Position numbers and translations under genes: made by a program. The notes under the pieces are model-generated. The model did not search any database and was not told the DNA's origin. It saw only the letters and a list, made by a program, of their open reading frames with translations. Below are positions 54,600 to 64,000 of a stretch of 64,000 nt of DNA, in pieces. Source of the DNA: Tubulanus polymorphus (taxonomy: Eukaryota > Nemertea > Palaeonemertea > Tubulaniformes > Tubulanidae); the NCBI RefSeq assembly GCF_964204645.1, contig NC_134027.1:16292485-16356484 (forward strand), given 5' to 3'. Each line of letters begins with the position of its first letter. The stretch's first letter is position 1.

Positions 54600-55930
54600 A
54601 ACTGTCCTGTAAGTTCTTAACTTTGGTTTGGTGTGTAGTGATTCCAGGCATCCTTATATATGGAAAATATTTCAGTCATCTATTGTAATATGCACCTGAT
54701 CTGTAAAGTTATTTACACAGTTTAGAGGGGTACATATTCTATTGAAAAATCTTTTACACCATGTATCAAAATTTTTATTTTCATAGGTTAGTAGATCTCT
54801 GAGAAACATTTGCTTAGTTATTCTTGCATTTGGCATAGATATCATTCGATTCAAAAATCTTATCTGATGTTTGCAACGTTTATATTTACATGGTAGCCAC
54901 CCCATATCTCCATACAGAAAAAGTAATGGCATTAACGGATTTACTCCTAAAAAACATCTTCAAGTTTATACTGAATGCGCTCAACCATATCGGAGTCTAT
55001 CGAACCCCAAATTTCAGCTCCATAACTAATGACTGAATCAACACCTGTTTCAAATAATTTAGTAAAGGTTTTATAACAAATATTTTTCATCTGTTTAAAT
55101 TTACTTACAATTCTGCCAAGAGCTTTTCCACCAGCAGATGCTTGTCGTTCACAATGTAATTTGAAATTTAAATGAGAGTCTAAAAATACACCTCAATATT
55201 TATAAGATTCAACCTTGTTTATATCTTGGTTATTCTAGTTAAAAACAAAGTTTGTTAGTTTCTTCCGATGTTGCCTTAAATGTACGATGTTGTTTTTTCC
55301 TGTGTTAATTGAAAGAAGCCGCCTACACCACTGGGAAGTATTATCAATCAAATTTTGTAACTCCTCTTCCGAGTTGGCAATCAGCACAATATCGTCAGTG
55401 TAGGCTAAAATATTAGTACATAAAGTTTGATTCTGAGTATTTAAGTTAAGAAGATCGTTTAAAAATAAACTCGCTAAGGTTTGAGAAATTGGGTCACCTT
55501 GTCTGACTCAACTTTCACTATTGAACCAACAGCTATAAAAATCTGGTGATATATTTATATTTCATCTTGTGTTTTGGTATAAACTACGGATAGCCAACAA
55601 CAAATTACCTCCTATACCAATCTTCAACATCTTTAAAAGTAGTAAATTTCTATCTACAAATTCCAAGTACTTTTCAAAATCCACAAAACAGCAGTAGGTA
55701 ACTTTCCCTTCAATTGCATTTTACTTAATAATACTTGTCAGCGTGAATACAAGATCCTGACATGATCTCTCCTTACACGAACCGTTCTGACAATCGGACA
55801 AAATATCGTGCGCTTTTAAGTAAGCAGAAAGTCGGCAATTTCATGTACTGGTGTAAAGTTTGCCAACACACGACATAAGGGCAATACCTCTATAGCTGAT
55901 AGGAATTTAAGGGTCTTTTAATGTACTTTT
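54600..55930 (-). pseudogene. Non-LTR reverse transcriptase remnant
   Basis: Minus strand in several frames: CCFVDFEKYLEFVDRNLLLL (first Asp box), VRQGDPISQTLASLF, LAYTDDIVLIANSEEELQNL (catalytic box, YTDD for YADD). Then come GVFLDSHLNFKLHCERQASA, VISYGAEIWGSIDSDMVERI and GDMGWLPCKYKRC near the 3' end. Many stops. A LINE of a clade different from the L2-like one at 7-9.8 kb. The (TA)n at 54374 may derive from its tail. Confidence 0.75.
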
Positions 55931-56399
55931 TGGTATTGAAGCTATACAGGTGTGAATCCAGACTATCGCACATGCAGCACGTGCAGTTTTCAAATGCTCT
56001 TTAAAAATTTTTGTTTCAGGAAAAAAGTTAATAAAAGGGCACACAATTTGTGCGCCATAAAAAATAATTGCCTTTCTGTATTAGGACTAAAGCAAAATGT
56101 GAATGAAAATAAATTGCCCAAAATCAAAAAAAGGGCAATCTTAGGCATTTTCCTTTACTCAAAAGGGCACCATTCTAAAAGAGACATTATAGTTACTCTA
56201 TAAATTTAATCGAAAAAGGGCAAATTTACGCCAAAAAACATACATGTCCAGAAATGACACTTCAAAGAAAATTCTGAATTCCGGAATTTTTCTCAATTTA
56301 GAAAATCAGAAAAATTCTGGACAACAGAAAATATCTGCAGAAAAATATTAAGTTTAAATTCACAAGTCTTATCTAAATTAAAGGCTTATCTTTTTTAAG
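55931..56399. other. No gene recognised
   Basis: AT-rich. aaaaattc/gaattttt inverted pieces around 56260-56320. Confidence 0.35.
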
Positions 56400-56479
56400 A
56401 CCGAACATTTTCTGTGCCAGTGAGAAGACTGAAGCTTAAGCTACAAAATGGCGCATTCACTTTTGGTTATCATTTTGCC

Positions 56480-57053
56480 AGCTCGAAAAGAGAATTTCGT
56501 CGGTTAGGTAACCCATTAGAGGTTTTTACCGCTGATGAGTTGAAGGAACGGTTGTGATTCAGGCCAGAGGGTATCGATTTTCTGGTGAGAACATTCGGAG
56601 ACGCGTTGACGCCTATACAGGATAACGAAAGAGGGATACCAATCTCAGTAATGTGTTTGTTGACTGAGGCGATTTCGCTAAAAATCTTTTGTATGATAGG
56701 TATTTTGAGGAAGATCCTGCAATCGGGGGATTGAGAAATGGACTGGTTGTGGGAGCCAGCGGTTATCCATTAAAACCGTACTTGATGACCCCATTTCATC
56801 AGCCGGAGACAGGTCAGAAGAAAGTTATCACAGGGCTCATAAGATGACCCGTAGCCTTATTGTAAGAACATTTTTCATGGCGAAATTCGTATAGAGCCAG
56901 AAAAAATTTGTAAGATATTTTGGGCATGCGTGGTTTTGCATAATATAGCAATCAATTTGAATGAAACTTTAGATTTTGATGAAATCTTTGAAGTCGATTT
57001 GCCAGAACAGGAGGCTGTTCGTGAAGTACTTGGTAATCGTGGGCAAGAAACAT
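56480..57053 (+). pseudogene. Harbinger transposase remnant
   Basis: Fragments in shifting frames match a PIF/Harbinger nuclease: REFRRLGNPLEVFTADEL and FRPEGIDFLVRTFGDALTPI (N-terminal), LVVGASGYPLKPYLMTPFHQ (catalytic Asp position, here Ala), and ICKIFWACVVLHNIAINL (C-terminal). The middle, with the first Asp, is deleted. Stop at 57051-57053. Confidence 0.8.
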
Positions 57054-57199
57054 GAAAACACATTGTTCAAGAATATTTTTTGTAAAAATGTAACATCATA
57101 TATATCAATTGAGAATATTTCATTATTCATAACATGTAATGTAAGGTAATATAAATTCAAAGAGTTAAACATAAAATAAATCATAACTATAACAATATG

Positions 57200-58340
57200 G
57201 TAATTGGCATTTAATTAAATTTGAATTTCTGGTTTTCCATTAGATTTAATTCAATTTTAAGTTTTTCTATTTCGAGGTCAGTCTTCATCATCTTTCTTTT
57301 CACATACTCCATCTGAAGCTCGATGAGCTCTGCCTGTGTTGCCGTTCTCTTTTTCTTGTTGCCTATAATCAAATAGAATATTAAACTAAGCGTTCTATTC
57401 TAGTTGTTCAAAATTTAATTCATTTAAAAAAATATTTACTATCAGCCTTAGATGAACTAGCCTGTTCAATTTCTGCTGCCTGTAGGCCTACACCTGAAAA
57501 ACATGTAGACAATATCAAGACAACAAGTCAGGTATGTAAGGGAGCGTTCACAAATTACGTACCTCAAAATCTCCCGTTTTTCTGAACCCCACTCCCCCTT
57601 GTACCACCTTTGTACCAATTCACTGACCTCCCTCTTAGGTACGTACCATCGCACCCATGACCCCCCCCCCCCCCCAATTATATTGATGCAAAGAACACAA
57701 ATCAAAAAAAATATAAATACCTGATTTCATTAATGACGTACCAACAAGTGCGTGAAAGATCGATACCGGTACCCGGTATTGGGGAAATCCCAGTTGAAGT
57801 CTACTACAAGTCACAAGTGGAATTGTTTGTTTGTTTCTGTTTCAGCCTCTCCTGTTGCCAGGCAGCATAATTTTTTTTCGTAGGATGATAGAGTCACAAA
57901 ACTGAATTTTTTATCTGATTTAGGGTTAGGGTGAATTAGAACAAAATTCCGATAATTAAATAAATGTCGCAACAAAAGAATTAAGCAAGTATTGTTGTTT
58001 ATTGATTTTATATACCCGGTACTAAAAACCGATAAAACACCAACGGCTATTTTCATTTGAGTTTGGTACATAAAGTGCGTACCAAGATTGATTAATACCC
58101 CCTCCCTCAAAGTACGTACCTTTTTTGTACCAAAATTCAGTAACCCCCCTCCCCCCCAATGGAGGTACGTAATTTATGAACGCTCCCTAACGTTTCCAAT
58201 ACTTACTCCTTAGATCATGACATGCGGGCCATCTCCCATAGCCGCTTCAATCAGCGTTACATTTTGTAATGGTTGATCTGCTTGGTCATCTCCTTTAACG
58301 ATAAGTATATAGTATCTATTCATGAAAGATTGAATAATTT
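57200..58340 (-). pseudogene. Second (Myb/SANT-type) Harbinger gene, C-terminal exons
   Basis: Minus-strand pieces: TLIEAAMGDGPHVM (58200-58320), VGLQAAEIEQASSSKAD (57440-57490) and NKKKRTATQAELIELQMEYV then DLEIEKLKIELNLMENQ ending in a stop (57215-57370). They converge on the transposase remnant, the usual layout of Harbinger elements. The Myb domain itself is not seen. The 57540-58187 MITE lies in an intron. Confidence 0.5.
57537..58190. mobile_element. MITE with GGGAGCGTTCACAAATTACGT ends, TAA duplication
   Basis: Element 57540-58187 (648 bp); ends gggagcgttcacaaattacg and cgtaatttatgaacgctccc. Flanking taa on both sides. It has C-rich tracts at 57661-57675 and 58144-58157 inside. TAA duplication fits Harbinger-type transposition. 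Confidence 0.8.
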
Positions 58341-58444
58341 CATATGAGAATACCAATAGAGCTAAAAATAACTTGAAATACAATTTGTTTAATGTAGCCT
58401 ACTAGTTCTACTTATTGCCTTTATTCAAACCAAAAATAAATTAT

Positions 58445-59602
58445 CCATGGGCAAAGTGTGGTTTACCTTGAAAGCTAGAGGTTGTTTGGAGTAAGGGCAT
58501 TGCTTGAAAAATCTTTTTAATTCGTGACTTCAAAGTTCCAGAAGTTTATATTGTATTTCATCATTCTTAAAGAATTATTTTGTAGTCAAATAAGACCAAA
58601 GACAAACATTTGTTTATGGTCTACATCCAAAATTTTGTAGGGGACAAGTAGGTGCGGCAGGGGAACTATTTTATATTTTCCAAAAAATATTTTTCACAAT
58701 ATAAAAAAATATTCAAATATCATATGATGTCTCATATCAGAGGGTGGCTGATTATTGAGTCTTGGAAACGAAACCTCTTCCAAAGTATGGCCGTGGAAGC
58801 TAAAACACCGGTGTGTAGTATTAGATCGTTTTAAATCCGGGAATTTACCACTGAAATATTCAGACCTCGACCTATACCTAAAGTTTGCTGCTTAGTATTT
58901 TCAGGTCACAAGAAATTACAATTTATTACAAATTCTATCAAACAGGAAACACAGCGCTCATCTTCTACTACAACGATTATTCAGCCTGTTATCATACCAA
59001 ACGTGCACGCGCCAAGCAGCATTACAGCATCACCATATAGTAGTGTGTATGAGCGTGTGTGTGTGCAACAGTCTAATGTTTAGCACTCCCGCGCACGTGG
59101 AGACCTTGTGTAGTGAACGTTCGCTTCACTTCAATCTCAATCAACACAATCACCGGGTATTAAAAATGAAACAATACCTGGCGATATGTGAAATAATTAT
59201 ATTCTCACCAGCAATGAGCATTTAAATTCGCACATATACGGCACCTAGTCCAATGAAACGTTCGCCATTAATAGCTTTCCCATAATTATTTTATTAACAC
59301 CGAAATTCCCCGTATATCCCAAAAACAGCCAATCACATTTGCTCGTAGAGACGACGCCCCCCAATCGAAGTCATTGCAATTTTATACGCAAGAGCTAAGA
59401 ATTTTCCCGCCAAAAACAGTTTTTAGTCAAATATAAACAAAGTCTACCATTTCATTGACGGAGGTTTGTCATGTCTTCAATCGCATCGATTATACGTCGT
59501 TTAACCCGAGAACCAATGAAAAAATGCTCACATAAAAAAATGTACCGCGATTTTACATGAATTAGCTCAATGCCAACCTCATACTGCTGACAAAGGTAAA
59601 CT
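58445..59602 (+). repeat. Repeat family A, copy 4 (most complete)
   Basis: From catgggcaaagtgtggttta to gctgacaaaggtaaac, 1,158 bp uninterrupted. All landmarks of the other three copies are present in order. No coding frame is conserved among the copies and no end repeats are visible. Confidence 0.85.
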
Positions 59603-59619
59603 AAAATACATTGGAATCG

Positions 59620-60598
59620 TGTAAACACTGTGAAAGAATTATTTGTAAGCTTTACCTAGATTATTTGTCGTTATTGTGGTCAGAGGTCTTGCATTGCCGG
59701 GAGCTTCAATATTTAGGATTTGCTCTGCTCCATCGTCTAAAATTAGAAACAATGCTGCAAACCTCATGCAGCGCTAACAATTCTGACTCGAAAACAATGT
59801 ATTTATTCCGCTTGTGAAAGGGCTTATCATCATCTGAACTATAATATATATATGTTTATGAAAATCATAATTTAACGAGTGCAAACAAATAATGAAATCA
59901 AACTAATACTTACATCATTTCTTGAAAATTTAGATTTGAATCATCATCGAACCAACTTTCGTGTTCTACAAAATCGATATCATCCGGATCTTCGATTTCA
60001 CGATCGCTTCCTTCAGAATCAGAGAAATGATCGATATCAGTCATCATCAACATTTAATGTTTGTTTACCCTCTTTCTGAATGCACCCCGTGTAGTTGGCA
60101 TTGGAGTGCTGGTTGATGGCTCATTATTTGAAATACTGGTGTTATCTCCTGATTCATCTGGACCTGTGAGATGTATAATTGGTAAAGCAGAGGGTTTTAA
60201 CAGCAATCTGAAAAACTGTTGTTAAGTGGAATTTTCAATAGCCTACATCTATGACGGTTTGTTTTGCTTAGGAAATAGCAGATAATGTATGTGATAGTAG
60301 GCCGACTGCCCTGCGGGTAATAAATTGCATAGAATAGAATGAAAATAACAATAAAACAACAAACACTTACTTTTAGGCAAATCCAAAGCGATATTGAGTT
60401 AAGATTTGAAAAGCGTTTGTCGTCCAAGTGTCTATAACACAACAGCGGCAGTGTGGATACAGTCCGATCTAACTTGAAGTCTTTTCGTTTAGCGTGAACA
60501 AATTTTGTCCATTTGCGGGCTCTTATCTCATATTTGGGCCATTCAAAAAGTCTCCCATCATCGTGGGAGCAATATATTGCTACACAACGACGACGCAT
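59620..60598 (-). pseudogene. Second Kolobok gene fragment with intact THAP exon
   Basis: THAP exon 60598-60371 (76 codons, donor GTAAGT): MRRRCVAIYCSHDDGRLFEW with Cys5/Cys10, a central Trp, then LPLLCYRHLDDKRFSN with the last Cys and His. Next exon (about 60206-60155) begins LLLKPSALPIIHLT, followed by a Ser/Thr/Pro stretch. An acidic exon (60053-59933) has IEDPDDIDFVEHESWFDD. A further exon (59855-59745) has NKYIVFESELLALHEVC, the start of the Kolobok catalytic part. The gene is cut off near 59620 next to repeat A. The rest of the transposase is missing. Confidence 0.75.
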
Positions 60599-60780
60599 GG
60601 TAAAAAACACGGGAAAAATACAGCAGATTGCGATAGAAAGCGTGTGTCACTTAGTAGAAATTTACTTCCAGGTTTGTGTGTATCACGGTGTGACGTCATC
60701 TCCCACGATCAACGTTGCCAGGGCCGTTGCTAAGGGGATATTTCGGGTTTGGATGGGTGGAATTAAAAAATTCCAATTGA
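60599..60780 (-). promoter_or_regulatory. CRE-like promoter of the second Kolobok fragment
   Basis: cacggtgtgacgtcatctcc at 60687-60706 lies ~90 bp upstream of the THAP ATG, as in the other Kolobok. Confidence 0.4.
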
Positions 60781-62559
60781 AATGTTTTTAGCGATCGAAG
60801 CGGTTCACAAAAATATAGTATTAGGATAATTCATCAACAGGTCATTTTTTCTTTTTAGAACTTTTACTTTGTCTTCCGAATTTCTAAACTGTATTTTAAC
60901 AACGCCTTCGCCTACGTCTCGAGCTCATATTTGTAAACTGCGCTTAGAATTCACTGGAGCGGAAAGAAACGAAACGACATAAGCTTTACAGTACTCGGCT
61001 GTATAGAGAAATATGGCGTAGATGTGGCCCGAATTTTCCACATATACATGCCTGAGTACAACACACAAATACTGTCAAATGGACACTCAAATCACACAAA
61101 AACATCAATCATCACGCGAAAACGGGATAAAGTTGATCTAACTTCACAGGTTTTGCACTTACAGTTTAAACAACAAAGAGAGAAATTTACGTTTGGCACT
61201 GGTTGGTCGCCATATTGGATCTGATTAATGTAGCAGTCAATCAACTCTTAATTTCCTTTTCTATTATCCAGGAATGGACAGCTTATCACCAAGGTTCGAT
61301 AAAATTGTGTTTTCATAAGTAGCACAGACAGCAGTAAACAAATACCTGAGATAAATTTTTCCATTTGTCTTTTTGACTTGAATGCGGAATAGAATTGAAT
61401 TTTCTGAAATTTGCTCAATAATACAAAATTGACATGGAATACGATTTGATGTTTTATTTGTTCAATAAGATAAAATTGAACTGGATTTGATAGTTTTTTT
61501 TGCAGAATAAAATTTGATTGAATTTGCAGTGTGAGCACATGGCTAATTAGCATATCAAGGTCATCCATCGGATTTGAGAAAAAGCTATTGTCCCCGGACT
61601 TCGCTGTTTGTGAATATTTTCTGTAGTGCAAATAAAAATATTCCTCCCGAAAACCAAATCAACTAAAGATTTCACAGAAATCAATCTAGAAATACAATTT
61701 TAAATCTTAAAATAAAACCAGGAGTCAAACAGTGGATGATTCCGCAGGTTCACGCGAACACCTGCTGATCTCTGCGGCCAAGCCAATCATAGAGGAGTCT
61801 GCTTTTATAAACAGATATCTTTGCGTTCAGATTTTCACGAAAAAGGACGGCTAAAAATATCTCATTTCAATTTTACAATTGTATTAGCTATAATCTGTTT
61901 GTAAACAGCCATTAAAGAGCAAATACTATCAAAATGGAATATTGTGTAAAATTCATTTTAAAACGTGATGTATTCACAAATATCAAATATGAAACTGGTT
62001 TGAATTTCAGCCATTACTGAGAAATACAACTTTTAAATCGGCAATTGCAGCACATGCTCGCTGTTATTCTTCATGTAAGCAGGTGCATGTTTCTGATGTT
62101 ATCTCTGACAAATGCTTGCGGCTTCCAGTCATTTATGATTTCATACCGTAATTTATTGTTTTGGGAGTGATCTGAATTAATAAACTCTTACCATTGTAGA
62201 GTGTTGCTACTGATGGACAGTAGCAACAGTGCTATGACATGATAATCATATATAAGTGAGAAGCGCTGTAGGTCTGTGAATACGGTGCACAAATGATGTT
62301 CATCTTATCGATTACATAGGCTATGCATACTACCGCACACACCCACACATGCTTGTGTTGTCATTGATAACATCACAAATAGCGCCACTGCGGGTTCTAT
62401 GTGAACTATATGTACTAAGTGATGGATAAATAAATTACTAATTTACAGAAAATTTGAGATACATTTTTCGGTCAGACAGATCTCAGGTCGTTTTATATAT
62501 ACTAAAGTTTATTCTGATAAAGTAATCACGAAAAGCACAATTTTGATGGCATTTGCCCT
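60781..62559. other. No gene recognised
   Basis: Intronic DNA. Frames at 61024-61224 and 61248-61631 carry no motif. An imperfect palindrome ggttcacgcgaacacc is at 61746-61762. Confidence 0.35.
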
Positions 62560-62765
62560 TTAGGCTTCAGTTTTTGTCTGCAATTCACTGCAAATGGTTG
62601 TATAATAACTATGCCAATTTATATGTTTTACAAAGCTGTACACTCAATCTGGACAGTTCCTCACTAGCTTCACTGCATCATTATCATCATTAACTTTGCC
62701 ATACCCTATATTGTGCCTTGAAACCCTAACAGCTGAAATAAATTCATTTTGACAACATCTAATTA
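62560..62765. repeat. Dispersed repeat family B, copy 2
   Basis: Same landmarks and order as 10340-10550 (tctgcaattcactgcaaatg, agctgtacactcaatctgg, ttgtgccttgaaaccctaac). Confidence 0.6.
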
Positions 62766-63765
62766 ACAAAGTAACAAAAATCACCATATACGAACCTTCT
62801 AGTTTTCATATTTAAGCGACTGTGAAAGTTTCAGAACTCTATGTGGCACTAATTGGACATAAACATTCGACATGGCAGATTTCACGATAACAAAAGGACG
62901 TGTAAAATATGCAGTGCATCAATCCAGAATTTGTAGACAGAATATCTGAAGCTAGATACCTTTCTTTAAAGGTCTAACCGTGGTATATCAGTCAGTAACA
63001 ACTAGTTATAATACTTTATTCAAAACTTTAAATAACAGTGCCCGGAGGGCAGCAACAGCTCAAGGTCAGTCACGTAGGCCAACAACAAAATGAAACAGAC
63101 CATCGTTTTCACGGTTATGAACGTCTACCATACCACACTTACTTATAATGTACTTCATACAGATAAAAAAATAATAATTCCGCCCTAACTCTACGACACA
63201 ACAATCAACGCGCAGCTTAAACATGGCATCGTCATTCAATACGCTATTCATGATGTAGGCCTATCTCTACACACTACATGAAAATCACACGTATGTGTTG
63301 ACTTGAGAGAAACGATCAAAATCTAACAATTCGATTACGCCTTTTTTAATAGTTTGGTTACGGGGTAGACCTATTAAAATATCATTTCAGAGGAAAAAAA
63401 AAATATTTAAAAAATTCCCTCAGTGAGATAAAATCACTTTGTGAGAGGGAACTGTCGATAGGGCAATGTACAAATGTCCAAACAAATGATTCTTGAAATG
63501 TTTGAATTCTGTACACAGTGATCAAAAAAGAACCTCTAGTTATTCAATTTTTCATCATTCAAGCCAGGATTTTAATTTGACTGATGTGAAAACTTTTTTT
63601 TGCTCGTTTTTTTCACTGAATTTGTTCCACAGATGGGAATAAAAATTTATTTATTTGACTTTTCTTCAAATTTCGGGAGGCGGTTCTCGTAAACCAAGCT
63701 ATTAAAAAAAGGCCCTCGGAACCTACAAAGTCTGTATCCAGATCTAGTTGAATCAGTTATATTAC
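62766..63765. other. Intronic, no gene recognised
   Basis: No coding motif. The polypyrimidine and AT-rich content is normal for this intron. Confidence 0.4.
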
Positions 63766-64000
63766 CTGTTTGAACTGTTCGATGGTTTTATCTCTCTGTT
63801 GAAGCATTGCTTCTAATTTATTCATTTGTTGTTCATCCTGTGATGTTTTTACTTTTAACTTTTCCATTTGAATTCTATCATCATCAATCAGATTTGATGC
63901 AATTCCTTTACTCTGTAACATTTCCAATAACTTCTTAATGCTTTCATCTCGAGCAGTTAATGTCTGCTTTTGTGTTTCAATGCGTAATTCAAATTCCTCA
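63766..64000 (-). CDS. ERC/ELKS-family scaffold, coiled-coil exon 1 of 5 seen (5' end outside)
   Basis: 235 nt to the right edge, donor GTAATA at 63765-63760. Reads EEFELRIETQKQTLTARDES and IKKLLEMLQSKG, the strongest ERC signature in the window: vertebrate ERC has QTL-x-x-RDESIKKLLEMLQSKG. It ends QQRDKTIEQFKQ in phase 0. Between this exon and 54013-54180 about 100 residues of the family alignment are unaccounted for. I find no candidate exons in 54.2-63.7 kb, so they are either short and missed, lost in this lineage, or absent from the assembly. Confidence 0.92.

Noticed and set aside
57215-57370. Missing ERC exon between the 63766 and 54180 exons
   Set aside because: It is helical and in the right orientation, but it ends in a stop and has the TATQAELIELQMEY type sequence of a Harbinger partner gene. 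It does not match the ERC segment.
61730-61800. tRNA-like sequence with a ggttcacgc B-box resemblance
   Set aside because: No A-box and no cloverleaf. The GGTTC lies in a short imperfect palindrome.

Overview
This is a TE-rich animal nuclear window of 64 kb. The introns have standard GT/AG sites, simple repeats are common, and every retroelement and transposon class seen is metazoan. The style (THAP-type Kolobok, Penelope with GIY-YIG, L2-like LINEs, Harbinger, piggyBac, many small hairpin repeats) fits a marine invertebrate, perhaps a mollusc. The species assignment is inference only.

The only host gene I can support is on the minus strand and spans almost the whole window. Five coiled-coil exons (63766-64000, 54013-54180, 31720-31887, 11673-11827, 5829-5952) read in order and in phase as a single ELKS/ERC/CAST-type presynaptic active-zone scaffold. 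The last four are directly consecutive in the protein. Nearly everything else is intronic mobile DNA.

Layout from left to right. 0-5.8 kb holds a LINE ORF1-like SGNH protein at the edge, a TA-flanked MITE inside a gypsy integrase, and unknown repeats. 6-15.7 kb holds repeat family A, a 5'-truncated L2-like LINE carrying a small MITE, and other repeat fragments. 15.73-25.74 kb is one 10,004-bp Kolobok-type transposon bounded by TTAA and a 14-bp inverted repeat. It carries a ten-exon THAP/DDE transposase gene on the minus strand and, convergently, a two-exon gene related to the cytoplasmic ballast domain of the P2X7 receptor. Inside it are a second TTAA element and a CAGGG-ended element, and the latter contains a gypsy retrotransposon. 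26.4-28.2 kb is a Penelope-like element. 28.2-31.3 kb is a repeat with a ~150-bp tandem array. 32-36.5 kb holds MITEs and unknown repeats. 36.8-40.5 kb has two LTR-element 3' halves. 41.4-42 kb is a third TA-flanked MITE.

42.9-49.2 kb is a copy of repeat family A split by a piggyBac element with perfect TTAA ends and by an internally deleted LINE with an 11-bp target duplication. 49.86-52.05 kb is a broken protein of a family I cannot name, with an acidic nuclease-like end, interrupted by a 219-bp insertion that is mostly an 89-bp-arm palindrome. 54.4-58.3 kb has LINE and Harbinger remnants, 58.4-60.6 kb another copy of repeat A and a second Kolobok fragment, and 60.9-63.7 kb little that I recognise.

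The most interesting item is the Kolobok element with a P2X7-ballast-like second gene. The unnamed 49.9-52 kb family, the fresh palindromic insertion and the dispersed hairpin family are the next most worth checking. All mobile-element genes here are broken by stops, frameshifts or nested insertions.
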